NCBI RefSeq assembly: GCF_042752395.1
Contig: NZ_JBHYXZ010000020.1
Span: 1 to 64,000 of the forward strand
Reading direction: 5' to 3'
Origin: Actinosynnema sp042752395
Lineage (GTDB): Bacteria > Actinomycetota > Actinomycetes > Mycobacteriales > Pseudonocardiaceae
Length of the DNA: 64,000 nucleotides
In this document: positions 33,901 through 41,171 of the stretch, piece after piece
Layout of the letters: each line of letters opens with the position of its first letter
Numbering within the stretch: the stretch's first letter is position 1
The notes under the pieces: generated by a model
The model's database searches: none
What the model was told of the DNA's origin: nothing
Seen by the model: only the letters and a program-made list of their open reading frames with translations
Made by a program: the position numbers and the translations under genes

Positions 33901-34493
33901 CGGTCCTCCAGGGTGAGCGCGGGGACGGCGACGACCGACGCCGGGCCGAGCTTGCGCGCCAGCCCGGCCTTGGCCTTGCTGACCCTGGCCCGGACGCTCA
34001 CCTCGGCGATGCCGAGCACCCCGGCGGCGTCGGCGTACGACACCCCGGACCACACGCACAGCGCGAGGGCTTCCCGCTGGTTGCGCGGCAGCTCCGCCAC
34101 GGCGGCCAGCAGCCGTGCCATCCGCCGCTGGTCGTCGACCCGCTCGGCCACCTGGTCGGCGTGGTCGGGCACCGGGGTCTCGACCGGGGCCCGGCGGGAC
34201 AGCCGCAGCCGCCGCGCCGCCGTCCGGCGGTCGCCGCGCACCACGTTCGTGGCCACGGCCAGCAGCCACGGCAGGGCCGAGTCGTGCTCCAGCCGCAGCC
34301 GGTCCCGCTTGCGCCAGGCCACCAGGAACGTGTTCTGGAGGTGGTCCTCGGCCGCGGCCCACGACGCGGTCAGCCGGAAGCAGTGGTTGTAGACCGCCTT
34401 GGCGTGCCGGTCGAACAGCGCGCCGAAGGCCGGTCCGCTCCCCGCCGCGGCCTGTGACCACAGGGTGCGGTCGTCGGGGTCATCGGTCGTCAT
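33897..34493 (-). CDS. ECF RNA polymerase sigma factor
   Basis: 198-residue extracytoplasmic-function sigma factor. Region 2: AFGALFDRHAKAVYNHCFRL, AEDHLQNTFLVAWRKRDRL and PWLLAVATNVVRGDRR. Region 4: AVAELPRNQREALALCVWSG, then YADAAGVLGIAEVSVRARVS. The next gene overlaps it by 4 bp and encodes its membrane partner. The upstream 282-bp spacer carries two palindromes (34617-34632, 34705-34718), but no promoter that I can name. Confidence 0.92.
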   Translation of the reverse strand: MTTDDPDDRTLWSQAAAGSGPAFGALFDRHAKAVYNHCFRLTASWAAAEDHLQNTFLVAWRKRDRLRLEHDSALPWLLAVATNVVRGDRRTAARRLRLSRRAPVETPVPDHADQVAERVDDQRRMARLLAAVAELPRNQREALALCVWSGVSYADAAGVLGIAEVSVRARVSKAKAGLARKLGPASVVAVPALTLEDR

Positions 34494-34616
34494 GTCCTGC
34501 TCGTGCCCGCCGGACGGAGATGTGTTGCCTCCGGGGTCTCATGAACCTCCGGGGTCCCATGAACAAGGACCGCCGCCGGCAGGGTCGGCCTCGGCATTGA
34601 GACCTCCGGGGTGCGG

Positions 34617-34632
34617 ACCAGAGCGCTCTGGT
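34617..34632. promoter_or_regulatory. Perfect 16-bp palindrome ACCAGAGCGCTCTGGT
   Basis: The symmetrical site with central GCGC core resembles LacI-family operators but differs from the CebR box. It lies 124 bp upstream of the ECF sigma start and about 145 bp downstream of the polyester hydrolase stop, both on the minus strand. Target and regulator are unknown. Confidence 0.6.
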
Positions 34633-34699
34633 GTCACACCCGACCACGCCGGCGGCGGCCCTCGATCCCGTCAACGCCGCCGCCTGCGTTGCGGGACGA

Positions 34700-34730
34700 C
34701 CTTCTGGGAACGTTCCCATACCCCAGAAGG
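34700..34730. promoter_or_regulatory. Nested palindromes: LacI-type site inside a hairpin
   Basis: Outer inverted repeat CCTTCTGGG (34700-34708) with complement CCCAGAAGG (34722-34730), 9-bp perfect arms. It overlaps the inner perfect palindrome TGGGAACGTTCCCA at 34705-34718, a LacI/CcpA-like operator with central CG. It lies 45 bp beyond the polyester hydrolase stop. The outer repeat could terminate that transcript; the inner one could bind a LacI-family protein. Confidence 0.6.
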
Positions 34731-34775
34731 TAACGTATCGGCAACAGGTCTGGCAAGCGCTTTCCCGCCGTCGGG

Positions 34776-35648
34776 TCAGGAGTGCGGGCAGGTGTCACGG
34801 TATTCCTCGATCAGCGTGCTGCGGCCCGGCGCGGGGCACAGGAACTGCTCGTAGCGGGTGTCGTCGTCGATGAACCGCTTGAGCCAGGCGATGCTGTACT
34901 TGGCGATGGTCGTGTTCGAGGTGTTGGGCGCGAAGTGGCTCGCGCCGTTCAGCTCCAGGTACGCCTTGTCCAGCGTGGACGGCAGGGAGGTGTAGAACGG
35001 CTCGGAGTGCGACGCCACCGGCGCGACCGAGTCGTCCTCCGCCCCGATGACCAGGGTGGGCGTCCGCACCGAGGACCAGGTCTTGGTCAGGTTCCAGGCG
35101 GTGAGCGGGATCGACGCCTGCAGGGTGGGCCGATCCTTCGTCGCCTCCAGCGCGCCGCCGCCGCCCATCGAGTGGCCCATCACGCCGAGCCGCGAGGCGT
35201 CGACGCGGGAGCGCACGGAGCTGCTGGTGGTCAGGTAGTCCAGCGCGGCGAGGAGCTGGTCGCCGCGGGACGACGGCTGGTCGTAGCGGGAGTTCGTGTC
35301 GATGATGAAGACCACGAAGCCCTGCGAGGCCAGGCGCGGTCCGAGCCAGGACAGGCTGGACTGCGAGGCCGTGTAGCCGGGTGCGACCGCGACCGCGCCG
35401 AACGTGCCCTCGGCGGTGCTGGTCGGGTAGTAGATGGTGCCGCCGCCGAAGCCGCGCACGCTCAGTGACGACACCGCGGTCTCGGCGGTGGCGAACGGGC
35501 CGCGGACGGCCTCGATGCTCGCCGTGGTCGGCGCCGGGCCGCGTTCGTAGGGGTTCTCGGCCGCCCACGCGATCGTGCCGGACAGGGTGAGGGCTGCCGT
35601 CGCGGCGATGACGAGCGCGCGGCGGGACAGGGGATGCCTCAGGGACAT
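34776..35648 (-). CDS. Secreted cutinase/PET-hydrolase-type polyester hydrolase
   Basis: 290-residue alpha/beta hydrolase closely resembling bacterial cutinases (TfCut2/LCC type). Signal peptide: RRALVIAATAALTLSGTIAW, then AA and mature NPYERGPAPT. Family motifs: GFGGGTIYYPTSTAEGTFG, PGYTASQSSLSWLGPRLASQ, TNSRYDQPSSRGDQLLAALD. Triad: Ser160 (GHSMGGGG), Asp206 (AEDDSVAP), His238 (ASHFAPN). Oxyanion/aromatic-clamp residues match (GYT, HSM, W of TAW), but the family's common PWH reads AWN. A C-terminal Cys pair (FLCP, DTCP) fits the conserved disulfide. ATG 35648 has GGGAAGAG upstream. It should cleave cutin-like or synthetic polyesters; substrate range is inference. Confidence 0.9.
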   Translation of the reverse strand: MSLRHPLSRRALVIAATAALTLSGTIAWAAENPYERGPAPTTASIEAVRGPFATAETAVSSLSVRGFGGGTIYYPTSTAEGTFGAVAVAPGYTASQSSLSWLGPRLASQGFVVFIIDTNSRYDQPSSRGDQLLAALDYLTTSSSVRSRVDASRLGVMGHSMGGGGALEATKDRPTLQASIPLTAWNLTKTWSSVRTPTLVIGAEDDSVAPVASHSEPFYTSLPSTLDKAYLELNGASHFAPNTSNTTIAKYSIAWLKRFIDDDTRYEQFLCPAPGRSTLIEEYRDTCPHS

Positions 35649-35719
35649 GGTTGTGCTCTTCCCAGGGTGGCAAGGACTTGGCGGAGAGAGTCCTGAGTGG
35701 ACCGTGCTTACCGCGGCCG

Positions 35720-35749
35720 AGTCTGGCGCACTACCTACTCCAGAGTCAA
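35720..35749 (-). promoter_or_regulatory. Probable promoter of the polyester hydrolase gene
   Basis: On the minus strand: -35 TTGACT (35749-35744), an 18-bp spacer and -10 CAGACT (35725-35720). The start codon is about 70 nt downstream. Confidence 0.55.
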
Positions 35750-35775
35750 GTAAGTGTCTCGACACGCTCCGTAGT

Positions 35776-35790
35776 GTGAAAACAATTCAC
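35776..35790. promoter_or_regulatory. Inverted repeat GTGAA-N5-TTCAC
   Basis: Symmetrical A/T-rich site between the divergent polyester hydrolase and GH3 genes. It may be an operator for either one; no regulator is adjacent. Confidence 0.45.
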
Positions 35791-35838
35791 GTCGCCGGGT
35801 ACCGGGAACCGGGTCGGGGACCGGAACTCCTACCTGCG

Positions 35839-35852
35839 AGGAAGCGCTCCCA
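35839..35852. promoter_or_regulatory. Imperfect CebR-like box before the GH3 gene
   Basis: AGGAAGCGCTCCCA matches 12 of 14 positions of TGGGAGCGCTCCCA. It lies 80 bp before the GH3 start. One half-site is intact, the other is degenerate, so binding would be weaker than at 31104 or 43360. Confidence 0.55.
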
Positions 35853-35932
35853 CAGAGGTCTTGACCGCGATCCGCGGGGTAACGAAGATCGGCGCGACAG
35901 TGCCGTCGCCCCGCTGACGAACGGAACCTCCG

Positions 35933-38542
35933 ATGTCCCGCAGACACCTGAGCGCCGCGGTGGCCGCGGTGCTCGCCGCCGGTCTCGTCACCGGCGGCGC
36001 CACCGCCGCACCGGGGCCGGGCCCGCGCCAACCGGTCGTCGGCGAGCCGCGCACCGAGCACGGCTGCGCCCGGATCGAGGACCGCCTCCCCGAGCTGTCC
36101 CAGTGGCCGAGGGTCGACAGCCGGGTCGACTCCACCCCGGCCGACGAGCGGCGGATCCGCGGGATCCTCGACGGCATGACGCTGGCCGAGAAGGTCGGCC
36201 AGATGACCCAGCCCGAGATCGCCGCCATCACCCCCGACGAGGTGCGCGAGTACGGCATCGGCTCGGTGCTCAACGGCGGCGGGTCGTGGCCCGGCCGGGA
36301 CAAGCACGCCGCGCCCGAGGCGTGGCTGGCCCTCGCCGACGCCTATTGGGACGCGTCCAGGGCCAGTCGCACGCGGGTGCCCGTGATCTGGGGCATCGAC
36401 GCCGTGCACGGCAACAACAACGTCTACGGCGCGACGATCTTCCCGCACAACATCGGCCTGGGCGCCGCGCACGACCCGTGCCTGGTCCGGGACATCGGCG
36501 AGGCGACCGCCGAGCAGATCCGCGCCACCGGCCAGGACTGGGCGTTCGCGCCCACGCTGGCCGTGCCGCTGGACGACCGGTGGGGCCGCACGTACGAGGG
36601 CTTCTCGGAGGACCCCCGCATCACCCGCGCCTACGGCTACGAGGCCACCATCGGCCTGCAGGGCAAGGGCAAGCGCCGGGTGGGCGTGCTGGCCACGGCC
36701 AAGCACTTCATCGGCGACGGCGGCACGATCGGCGGCAAGGACCAGGGCGTCAACCCGTCGTCCGAGGCGGAGATGATCAACGTGCACGGCCAGGGCTACT
36801 ACGGCGCGCTCGCGGCCGGCGCCCAGACCGTGATGGTGTCGTTCAACAGCTGGACCAACGAGGAGCTGGGCATCGACGAGGGCAAGCTGCACGGCAGCAG
36901 GCTCGCGGTGAACGACATCCTCAAGGGGAAGATGGGCTTCGACGGCCTGGTGGTGTCGGACTGGAACGGCATCGGCCAGGTCCCCGGCTGCACCAACGCG
37001 AGCTGCCCCCAGGCGATCAACGCGGGCATCGACGTGGTGATGGTGCCCAACGACTGGAAGGCGTTCATCGCCAACACGATCGCCCAGGTCGAGGACGGCC
37101 GGATCCCGATGTCCCGCATCGACGACGCGGTGACCCGCATCCTGCGCGTCAAGCTCCGCGCGGGCGTGCTGGACGGCGAGAAGCCCTCGCGGCGCCACCA
37201 CGCCGGGTCGGCCGACGCGCTGGAGGCCCGCGAGCTAGCCCGCGAGGCCGTGCGCAAGTCCCAGGTGCTGCTCAAGAACGACAACCGGGTGCTGCCGCTC
37301 AGCCCGCGGTCGAAGGTGCTGGTCGTCGGCAAGAGCGCGGACAGCCTGCAGAACCAGACCGGCGGCTGGACGCTCACCTGGCAGGGCACCGGCAACACCA
37401 ACGCCGACTTCCCCCACGGCACCACGATCCTCGGCGGGCTCAAGGAGGTCCTCGGCGAGCGGAACGTGGTGTTCAGCGAGAACGGCGACGTCGACCCGAC
37501 CGGGTTCGACGCGGTCGTCGCGGTGATCGGCGAGACGCCGTACGCGGAGGGCGTCGGCGACCTCGGCAAGCGCTCGCTGGAGGCGGCGAAGCTGTACCCG
37601 AACGACCTGGCCGTGCTGGACAAGGTCAGCGGCAAGGGCACGCCGGTCGTCACGGTGTACGTGTCGGGCCGCCCGCTGCACGTGAACAAGGAGCTGAACC
37701 GCTCGGACGCGTTCGTGGCGGCGTGGCTGCCCGGCACCGAGGGCGGCGGCGTGGCCGACCTGCTGGTCCGCGGCCGGCACGCGTACCCCGGCTACACCGG
37801 CAAGCTGTCGTTCTCGTGGCCGCGCAGCGCCTGCCAGACGCCGTTGGACGCGGGCGGCGACCCGCTGTTCAAGGCCGGGTACGGCCTGAAGAGCCGGCAG
37901 ACCGGGAACGTCGGCGTGCTGGACGAGACCTCGCCCGAGTTCGGCTGCTCCGGCAACGGCGGTGGCGGCACCGCGACCGAGGACCTGGAGCTGCACGTCC
38001 GGACCGACGTCGCGCCGTACCGCAGCTACATCGGGTCGCCGGACAACTGGGGCGGCACGGAGCTGGGCCCGGACGGCGAGGCGGCGCACGGCTCGATCAC
38101 CGTCGTGCCCGCGGACGTGAACGTGCAGGGCGACGCGATGAAGACGACGTGGACCGGCACCGGGCCCGGCCAGGTCTACCTGCAGAACCCGGCGGGCGGC
38201 ACGGACCTGCGCGGGTACCTCAACGCCGACGCGGCGCTGGTGTTCGACGTGATCGTGCACCAGGCCCCGGCCGCGCGGACCGTGGTGAGCACGCACTGCC
38301 AGTACCCGTGCTTCGCCGAGGTCGACGCGACCGGCCTGTTCGGCGGGCTGCCGGCGGGCGCGAAGTCGACGGTGAAGATCCCGATCTCCTGCTTCGCGCA
38401 GGGCGGGCTGGACCTGGAGAACGTCAACACGCCGTTCCTGGTCTACACGGAGGGCGCGTTCCAGGCGTCGTTCGCGAACGTGCGGTGGGTGCCGAAGGCC
38501 GCTTCGGACCCCGACGCGAAGACGTGCGCCGAACTGACGTGA
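35933..38542 (+). CDS. Secreted GH3 exo-beta-glucosidase/glucan glucohydrolase
   Basis: 869-residue secreted enzyme (signal MSRRHLSAAVAAVLAAGLVT, GGATAA). The first GH3 domain has MTLAEKVGQMTQPEI, VPVIWGIDAVHGNNNVYGAT, the substrate-binding KHFIGDGGTIGGKDQG and the nucleophile Asp343 in VVSDWNG. The second domain has QVLLKNDNRVLPLSP and ETPYAEGVGD, with the likely acid/base Glu. After a Gly-rich linker (NGGGGTATEDLELHV), a beta-sandwich C-terminal domain of about 190 residues extends it, as in marine/actinobacterial 1,4-beta-glucan glucohydrolases. It probably trims cello-oligosaccharides outside the cell, matching a CebR-like box upstream. Confidence 0.93.
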   Translation: MSRRHLSAAVAAVLAAGLVTGGATAAPGPGPRQPVVGEPRTEHGCARIEDRLPELSQWPRVDSRVDSTPADERRIRGILDGMTLAEKVGQMTQPEIAAITPDEVREYGIGSVLNGGGSWPGRDKHAAPEAWLALADAYWDASRASRTRVPVIWGIDAVHGNNNVYGATIFPHNIGLGAAHDPCLVRDIGEATAEQIRATGQDWAFAPTLAVPLDDRWGRTYEGFSEDPRITRAYGYEATIGLQGKGKRRVGVLATAKHFIGDGGTIGGKDQGVNPSSEAEMINVHGQGYYGALAAGAQTVMVSFNSWTNEELGIDEGKLHGSRLAVNDILKGKMGFDGLVVSDWNGIGQVPGCTNASCPQAINAGIDVVMVPNDWKAFIANTIAQVEDGRIPMSRIDDAVTRILRVKLRAGVLDGEKPSRRHHAGSADALEARELAREAVRKSQVLLKNDNRVLPLSPRSKVLVVGKSADSLQNQTGGWTLTWQGTGNTNADFPHGTTILGGLKEVLGERNVVFSENGDVDPTGFDAVVAVIGETPYAEGVGDLGKRSLEAAKLYPNDLAVLDKVSGKGTPVVTVYVSGRPLHVNKELNRSDAFVAAWLPGTEGGGVADLLVRGRHAYPGYTGKLSFSWPRSACQTPLDAGGDPLFKAGYGLKSRQTGNVGVLDETSPEFGCSGNGGGGTATEDLELHVRTDVAPYRSYIGSPDNWGGTELGPDGEAAHGSITVVPADVNVQGDAMKTTWTGTGPGQVYLQNPAGGTDLRGYLNADAALVFDVIVHQAPAARTVVSTHCQYPCFAEVDATGLFGGLPAGAKSTVKIPISCFAQGGLDLENVNTPFLVYTEGAFQASFANVRWVPKAASDPDAKTCAELT

Positions 38543-38550
38543 CGTGAGCA

Positions 38551-38576
38551 GGGGGTGCGGACGCGTCCGCACCCCC
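38551..38576. terminator. Perfect 13-bp-arm hairpin between convergent genes
   Basis: GGGGGTGCGGACG followed directly by its complement, 8 bp after the GH3 stop and 6 bp before the stop of the convergent oxidoreductase gene. It can serve both strands. Confidence 0.85.
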
Positions 38577-38581
38577 CTGTC

Positions 38582-39175
38582 TCAGTACCCCACGGTGAAG
38601 CGCCGGCGGCGGTGCCGGGGCGTCTCCGCCTCGTCCAGCAACGCCACCGCCAGGTCCTCCAGCGAGATGGCGGACCCGACCTGCTCGTCACCGCCGACCC
38701 GGAACACCCCGGTCCGCTCGCCCGGCTCCAGCACCGCGGGCGGGCTGAGGTAGGTCCAGTCGGCCGCGCGGTCGGCCAGGCACACCGCCAACTGCTCGGC
38801 GCACGCCCGCGCGATCGGCTTCAACGCCTCCGGGAAGTCGGGCGCCTCCTCGACCGTGTGCCCGGCGGGCGTCACGAGCGTGGCCGCGCCGCCCACGGCC
38901 AGCAGCCGCACGCCGGTCCGCGCCACGCCGGCCAGCAGCGCCCGCGTCGCCTCGACCAGCTCGTCCTCCCGGCCGTCCACCGGTCGGGTCGCGCTGACGA
39001 CCAGGTCGCGGCCGGCGCTGAGCCGCACCACGTCCGCGACGACCCGGGCGTCACCCACCTCGCCGCCCGAACCGGGTCGGCGGCTGACGGGCGTCACGTC
39101 GTGACCGCGTCGCCGGGCCTCCGCCACCACCCGGCGGCCGACGCTACCGAACGCTCCGAACACCGTGATCCGCAC
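38582..39175 (-). CDS. NAD(P)-binding (atypical SDR) protein
   Basis: 197-residue protein of the NAD(P)H-binding/NmrA-like group. The Rossmann motif is MRITVFGAFGSVGRRVVAEA, followed by RGHDVTPVSRRP, the LLAVGGAATL strand and LEDLAVALLDEAETPRHRRR at the C-terminus. Relatives annotate as putative NADH-flavin reductases or sensor-type oxidoreductases; activity is unknown. Its start lies 32 bp inside the end of the EamA gene, so the two are transcribed together. Confidence 0.87.
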   Translation of the reverse strand: MRITVFGAFGSVGRRVVAEARRRGHDVTPVSRRPGSGGEVGDARVVADVVRLSAGRDLVVSATRPVDGREDELVEATRALLAGVARTGVRLLAVGGAATLVTPAGHTVEEAPDFPEALKPIARACAEQLAVCLADRAADWTYLSPPAVLEPGERTGVFRVGGDEQVGSAISLEDLAVALLDEAETPRHRRRRFTVGY

Positions 39176-40049
39176 GGCTCTCCCCCTTCTCTCGCACGGT
39201 CGTCGTCCGCTGTGCCACCACGAGCGCGCCGAGCACGACCGCCGCGCCGAGCACCTGCCACGCGGTCAGCTCCTGGTCCAGCGCGAGCCACCCGACGAGC
39301 GTCGCCACCACCGGGCTGAGCAGGCCGAGGAACGTGACCTGCGTGGCCGGCAGCACCCGGATCCCGCGGAACCACAGGGCGTAGGTGAGCGCGCCGCCGA
39401 TGAGGCCGAGGTAGGCGAAGCCGCCGACGTTCGCCGCGGTGATCGCCGGTGGCAGGCCCTCGACCAGCAGCGTCACCGGCAGCAGCACCAGTCCGCCCGC
39501 CACGAGCTGCCACCCGGTGACGGCCAGCAGCGGGGCGGGGGCGGTCCAGCGCTTGCTCAGCACGACCCCGGCCGCCATCACCACCGCGCCGCCCAGCGCG
39601 GCGGCCACCCCCACCGCGTCCAGCCGGGCATCGGCCCGCAAGACCAGCAAGGCGACGCCGACGACGCCCGCGATCCCGGCCAGCGCCGCCCTCGTCGTCA
39701 TCCGCTGCCCGAGCAGCAGGGCCGCGAGCCCGAGGACCACCAGCGGCTGCACCGCGCCGACGGTCGCCGCCACACCGCCCGGCAGCCGGTACGCGGCCAG
39801 GAACAGCAGCGGCAGGAACACGCCGATGTTGAGCGTGCCCAGGACGAGCGAACGCCACCACCAGTCCCCGCTCGGCGCCCGTCGCGTGACCGCGACCAGC
39901 AGCAACCCGGCCGGCAACGCCCGCAGCAGGCCGGCCAGCAGCGGCCGGTCCGGGGGCAGGTACTCGGTGGTGGCGTAGTAGGTCGTGCCCCACACGGCTG
40001 GGGCCAACGCGGTCACCCATTTGCTTAGCACTAAGACAAAGTATCTCAC
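39144..40049 (-). CDS. EamA/DMT family transporter
   Basis: Up to 301 residues with ten predicted transmembrane helices in two EamA repeats (for example LAPAVWGTTYYATTEYLPPD at the start and WLALDQELTAWQVLGAAVVL near the end). DMT exporters move small metabolites such as amino acids out of the cell. Start choice: GTG 40049 gives the longest frame, but a GTG at 40016 (V-T-A-L-A-P) fits homologues better, because the first 11 codons carry a MarR-type palindrome (40024-40035). It is divergent from a MarR gene. Confidence 0.87.
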   Translation of the reverse strand: MRYFVLVLSKWVTALAPAVWGTTYYATTEYLPPDRPLLAGLLRALPAGLLLVAVTRRAPSGDWWWRSLVLGTLNIGVFLPLLFLAAYRLPGGVAATVGAVQPLVVLGLAALLLGQRMTTRAALAGIAGVVGVALLVLRADARLDAVGVAAALGGAVVMAAGVVLSKRWTAPAPLLAVTGWQLVAGGLVLLPVTLLVEGLPPAITAANVGGFAYLGLIGGALTYALWFRGIRVLPATQVTFLGLLSPVVATLVGWLALDQELTAWQVLGAAVVLGALVVAQRTTTVREKGESRADHGVRSVR

Positions 40050-40087
40050 CGCTAAGGTATCCGTCGGGTGAGTTAGCTCACCGCTAA
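40024..40087. promoter_or_regulatory. MarR operator region
   Basis: Two inverted repeats: CTTAGCACTAAG (40024-40035) and TTAGC-N5-GCTAA (40073-40087), with the direct repeat CTCACCGCTAAG seen twice (40046 and 40078 regions). The region sits between divergent EamA and MarR genes and covers both probable promoters. It is the likely binding site of the MarR protein at 40097. Confidence 0.65.
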
Positions 40088-40096
40088 GCTAGTTCG

Positions 40097-40588
40097 ATGG
40101 CAGATCACGTCGACCTGGTGCTCGGCCAGTGGCACGCGCGCCGCCCCGACCTCGACGTCTCGCCGATGGCGGTGATCGGCCGGCTCAGCCGCCTCGCCCG
40201 CCTGGTGGACGGCGAGCTGGGCAGGACGTTCGCCGCGCACGGCCTGGACCGGGCGTCGTTCGACGTCCTGGCCACCCTGCGCCGCAGCGCGCCGCCGCAC
40301 CGGCTCACGCCGACCGAGCTGATGCGCGCCTCGATGGTCACCTCGGGCGCGGTGACGCAACGGCTCGACCGCCTCGAAGCGCGGGGTCTCGTCGCCCGGA
40401 CCCCGAACGAGCACGACGGGCGCGGGGTCGTCGTGTCGCTCACCGAGGCCGGGTTCGAGCTGATCGACCGGGTGCTGCCCGACCACCTCGCCACGGAGGA
40501 CCGGGTGCTCGGCGCGTTGTCGGCGTGGGAGCGGGAGGCGTTGGCGGACACCTTGAAGCGGTTGCTGGAATCCCTCGGCGACAGCTGA
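40097..40588 (+). CDS. MarR family transcriptional regulator
   Basis: 163-residue winged-helix regulator. The helical dimer region LSRLARLVDGELGRTFAAHG is followed by the DNA-binding part RLTPTELMRASMVTSGAVTQ and RLDRLEARGLV, with the wing RTPNEHDGRGVVVSLTEAG. It probably represses the divergent exporter and itself through the palindromes at 40024-40087, and is released by a small ligand. Confidence 0.92.
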   Translation: MADHVDLVLGQWHARRPDLDVSPMAVIGRLSRLARLVDGELGRTFAAHGLDRASFDVLATLRRSAPPHRLTPTELMRASMVTSGAVTQRLDRLEARGLVARTPNEHDGRGVVVSLTEAGFELIDRVLPDHLATEDRVLGALSAWEREALADTLKRLLESLGDS

Positions 40589-41171
40589 CCGGCCGGAGAC
40601 CTCCACTGCGCGTGCGCGGGCAATCCCACTCGGCCGCTTGCCGCGGTCGGTCGCGTTGCCCGCGCCCGCTCCTGCCGACTCCTCCCGATCCCCGCGTAAG
40701 GCGAACACCGCCGTTCTGCGGAAAACGTGAGGGATCCCGGGGATCCCGCCCGTCCCGCGCGATCCCGGCGCGGTGCGGGAAAAGCGACTTTACCCGACCG
40801 AGATCCGGAGTTGACCGACGCGAAGGCGACCCGACCGGGATCCGCCGCGCGCACCGGTCGCCCCACTCCCCGGAACCGGGTCGGACGCCGACTACCGCAC
40901 CGTGCGGAGGTCACCTGGGCGGGGCCAACGCCTTCGTCCCCACGAAGGGTCGGCGCGATTGCCGAGGTAGGACCGGGTGTTCGCGGTCCGACGACCCCGA
41001 CCCGGCGCCGGGCACGAATGCGCTGGTCCGCGCGCTGTCGGGGGAAAGTGCGGAATTGTTCCCGCGGATTGTGACGGTGCGTGTTCGCGATTCACACGTC
41101 CGGTCGAGTGTTGGCCAGTGGGGGGTGGGTAAACTGCCGCGAATCCGCAATATCACAGCAAGGCAACGGGG
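40589..41171. other. Gene-free 583-bp region before the GGDEF-EAL gene
   Basis: A 10-bp-arm inverted repeat (GCGCGGGCAA at 40614-40623; complement at 40656-40665) follows the MarR stop and may be a terminator. Two adjacent GGGATCCC palindromes lie near 40733-40750. The longer frames across it have no recognisable protein. I found no riboswitch architecture that I can name. Confidence 0.6.

Noticed and set aside
40589..41171. Possible c-di-GMP riboswitch before the GGDEF-EAL gene
   Set aside because: I looked for the conserved GEMM-type core and did not find it.
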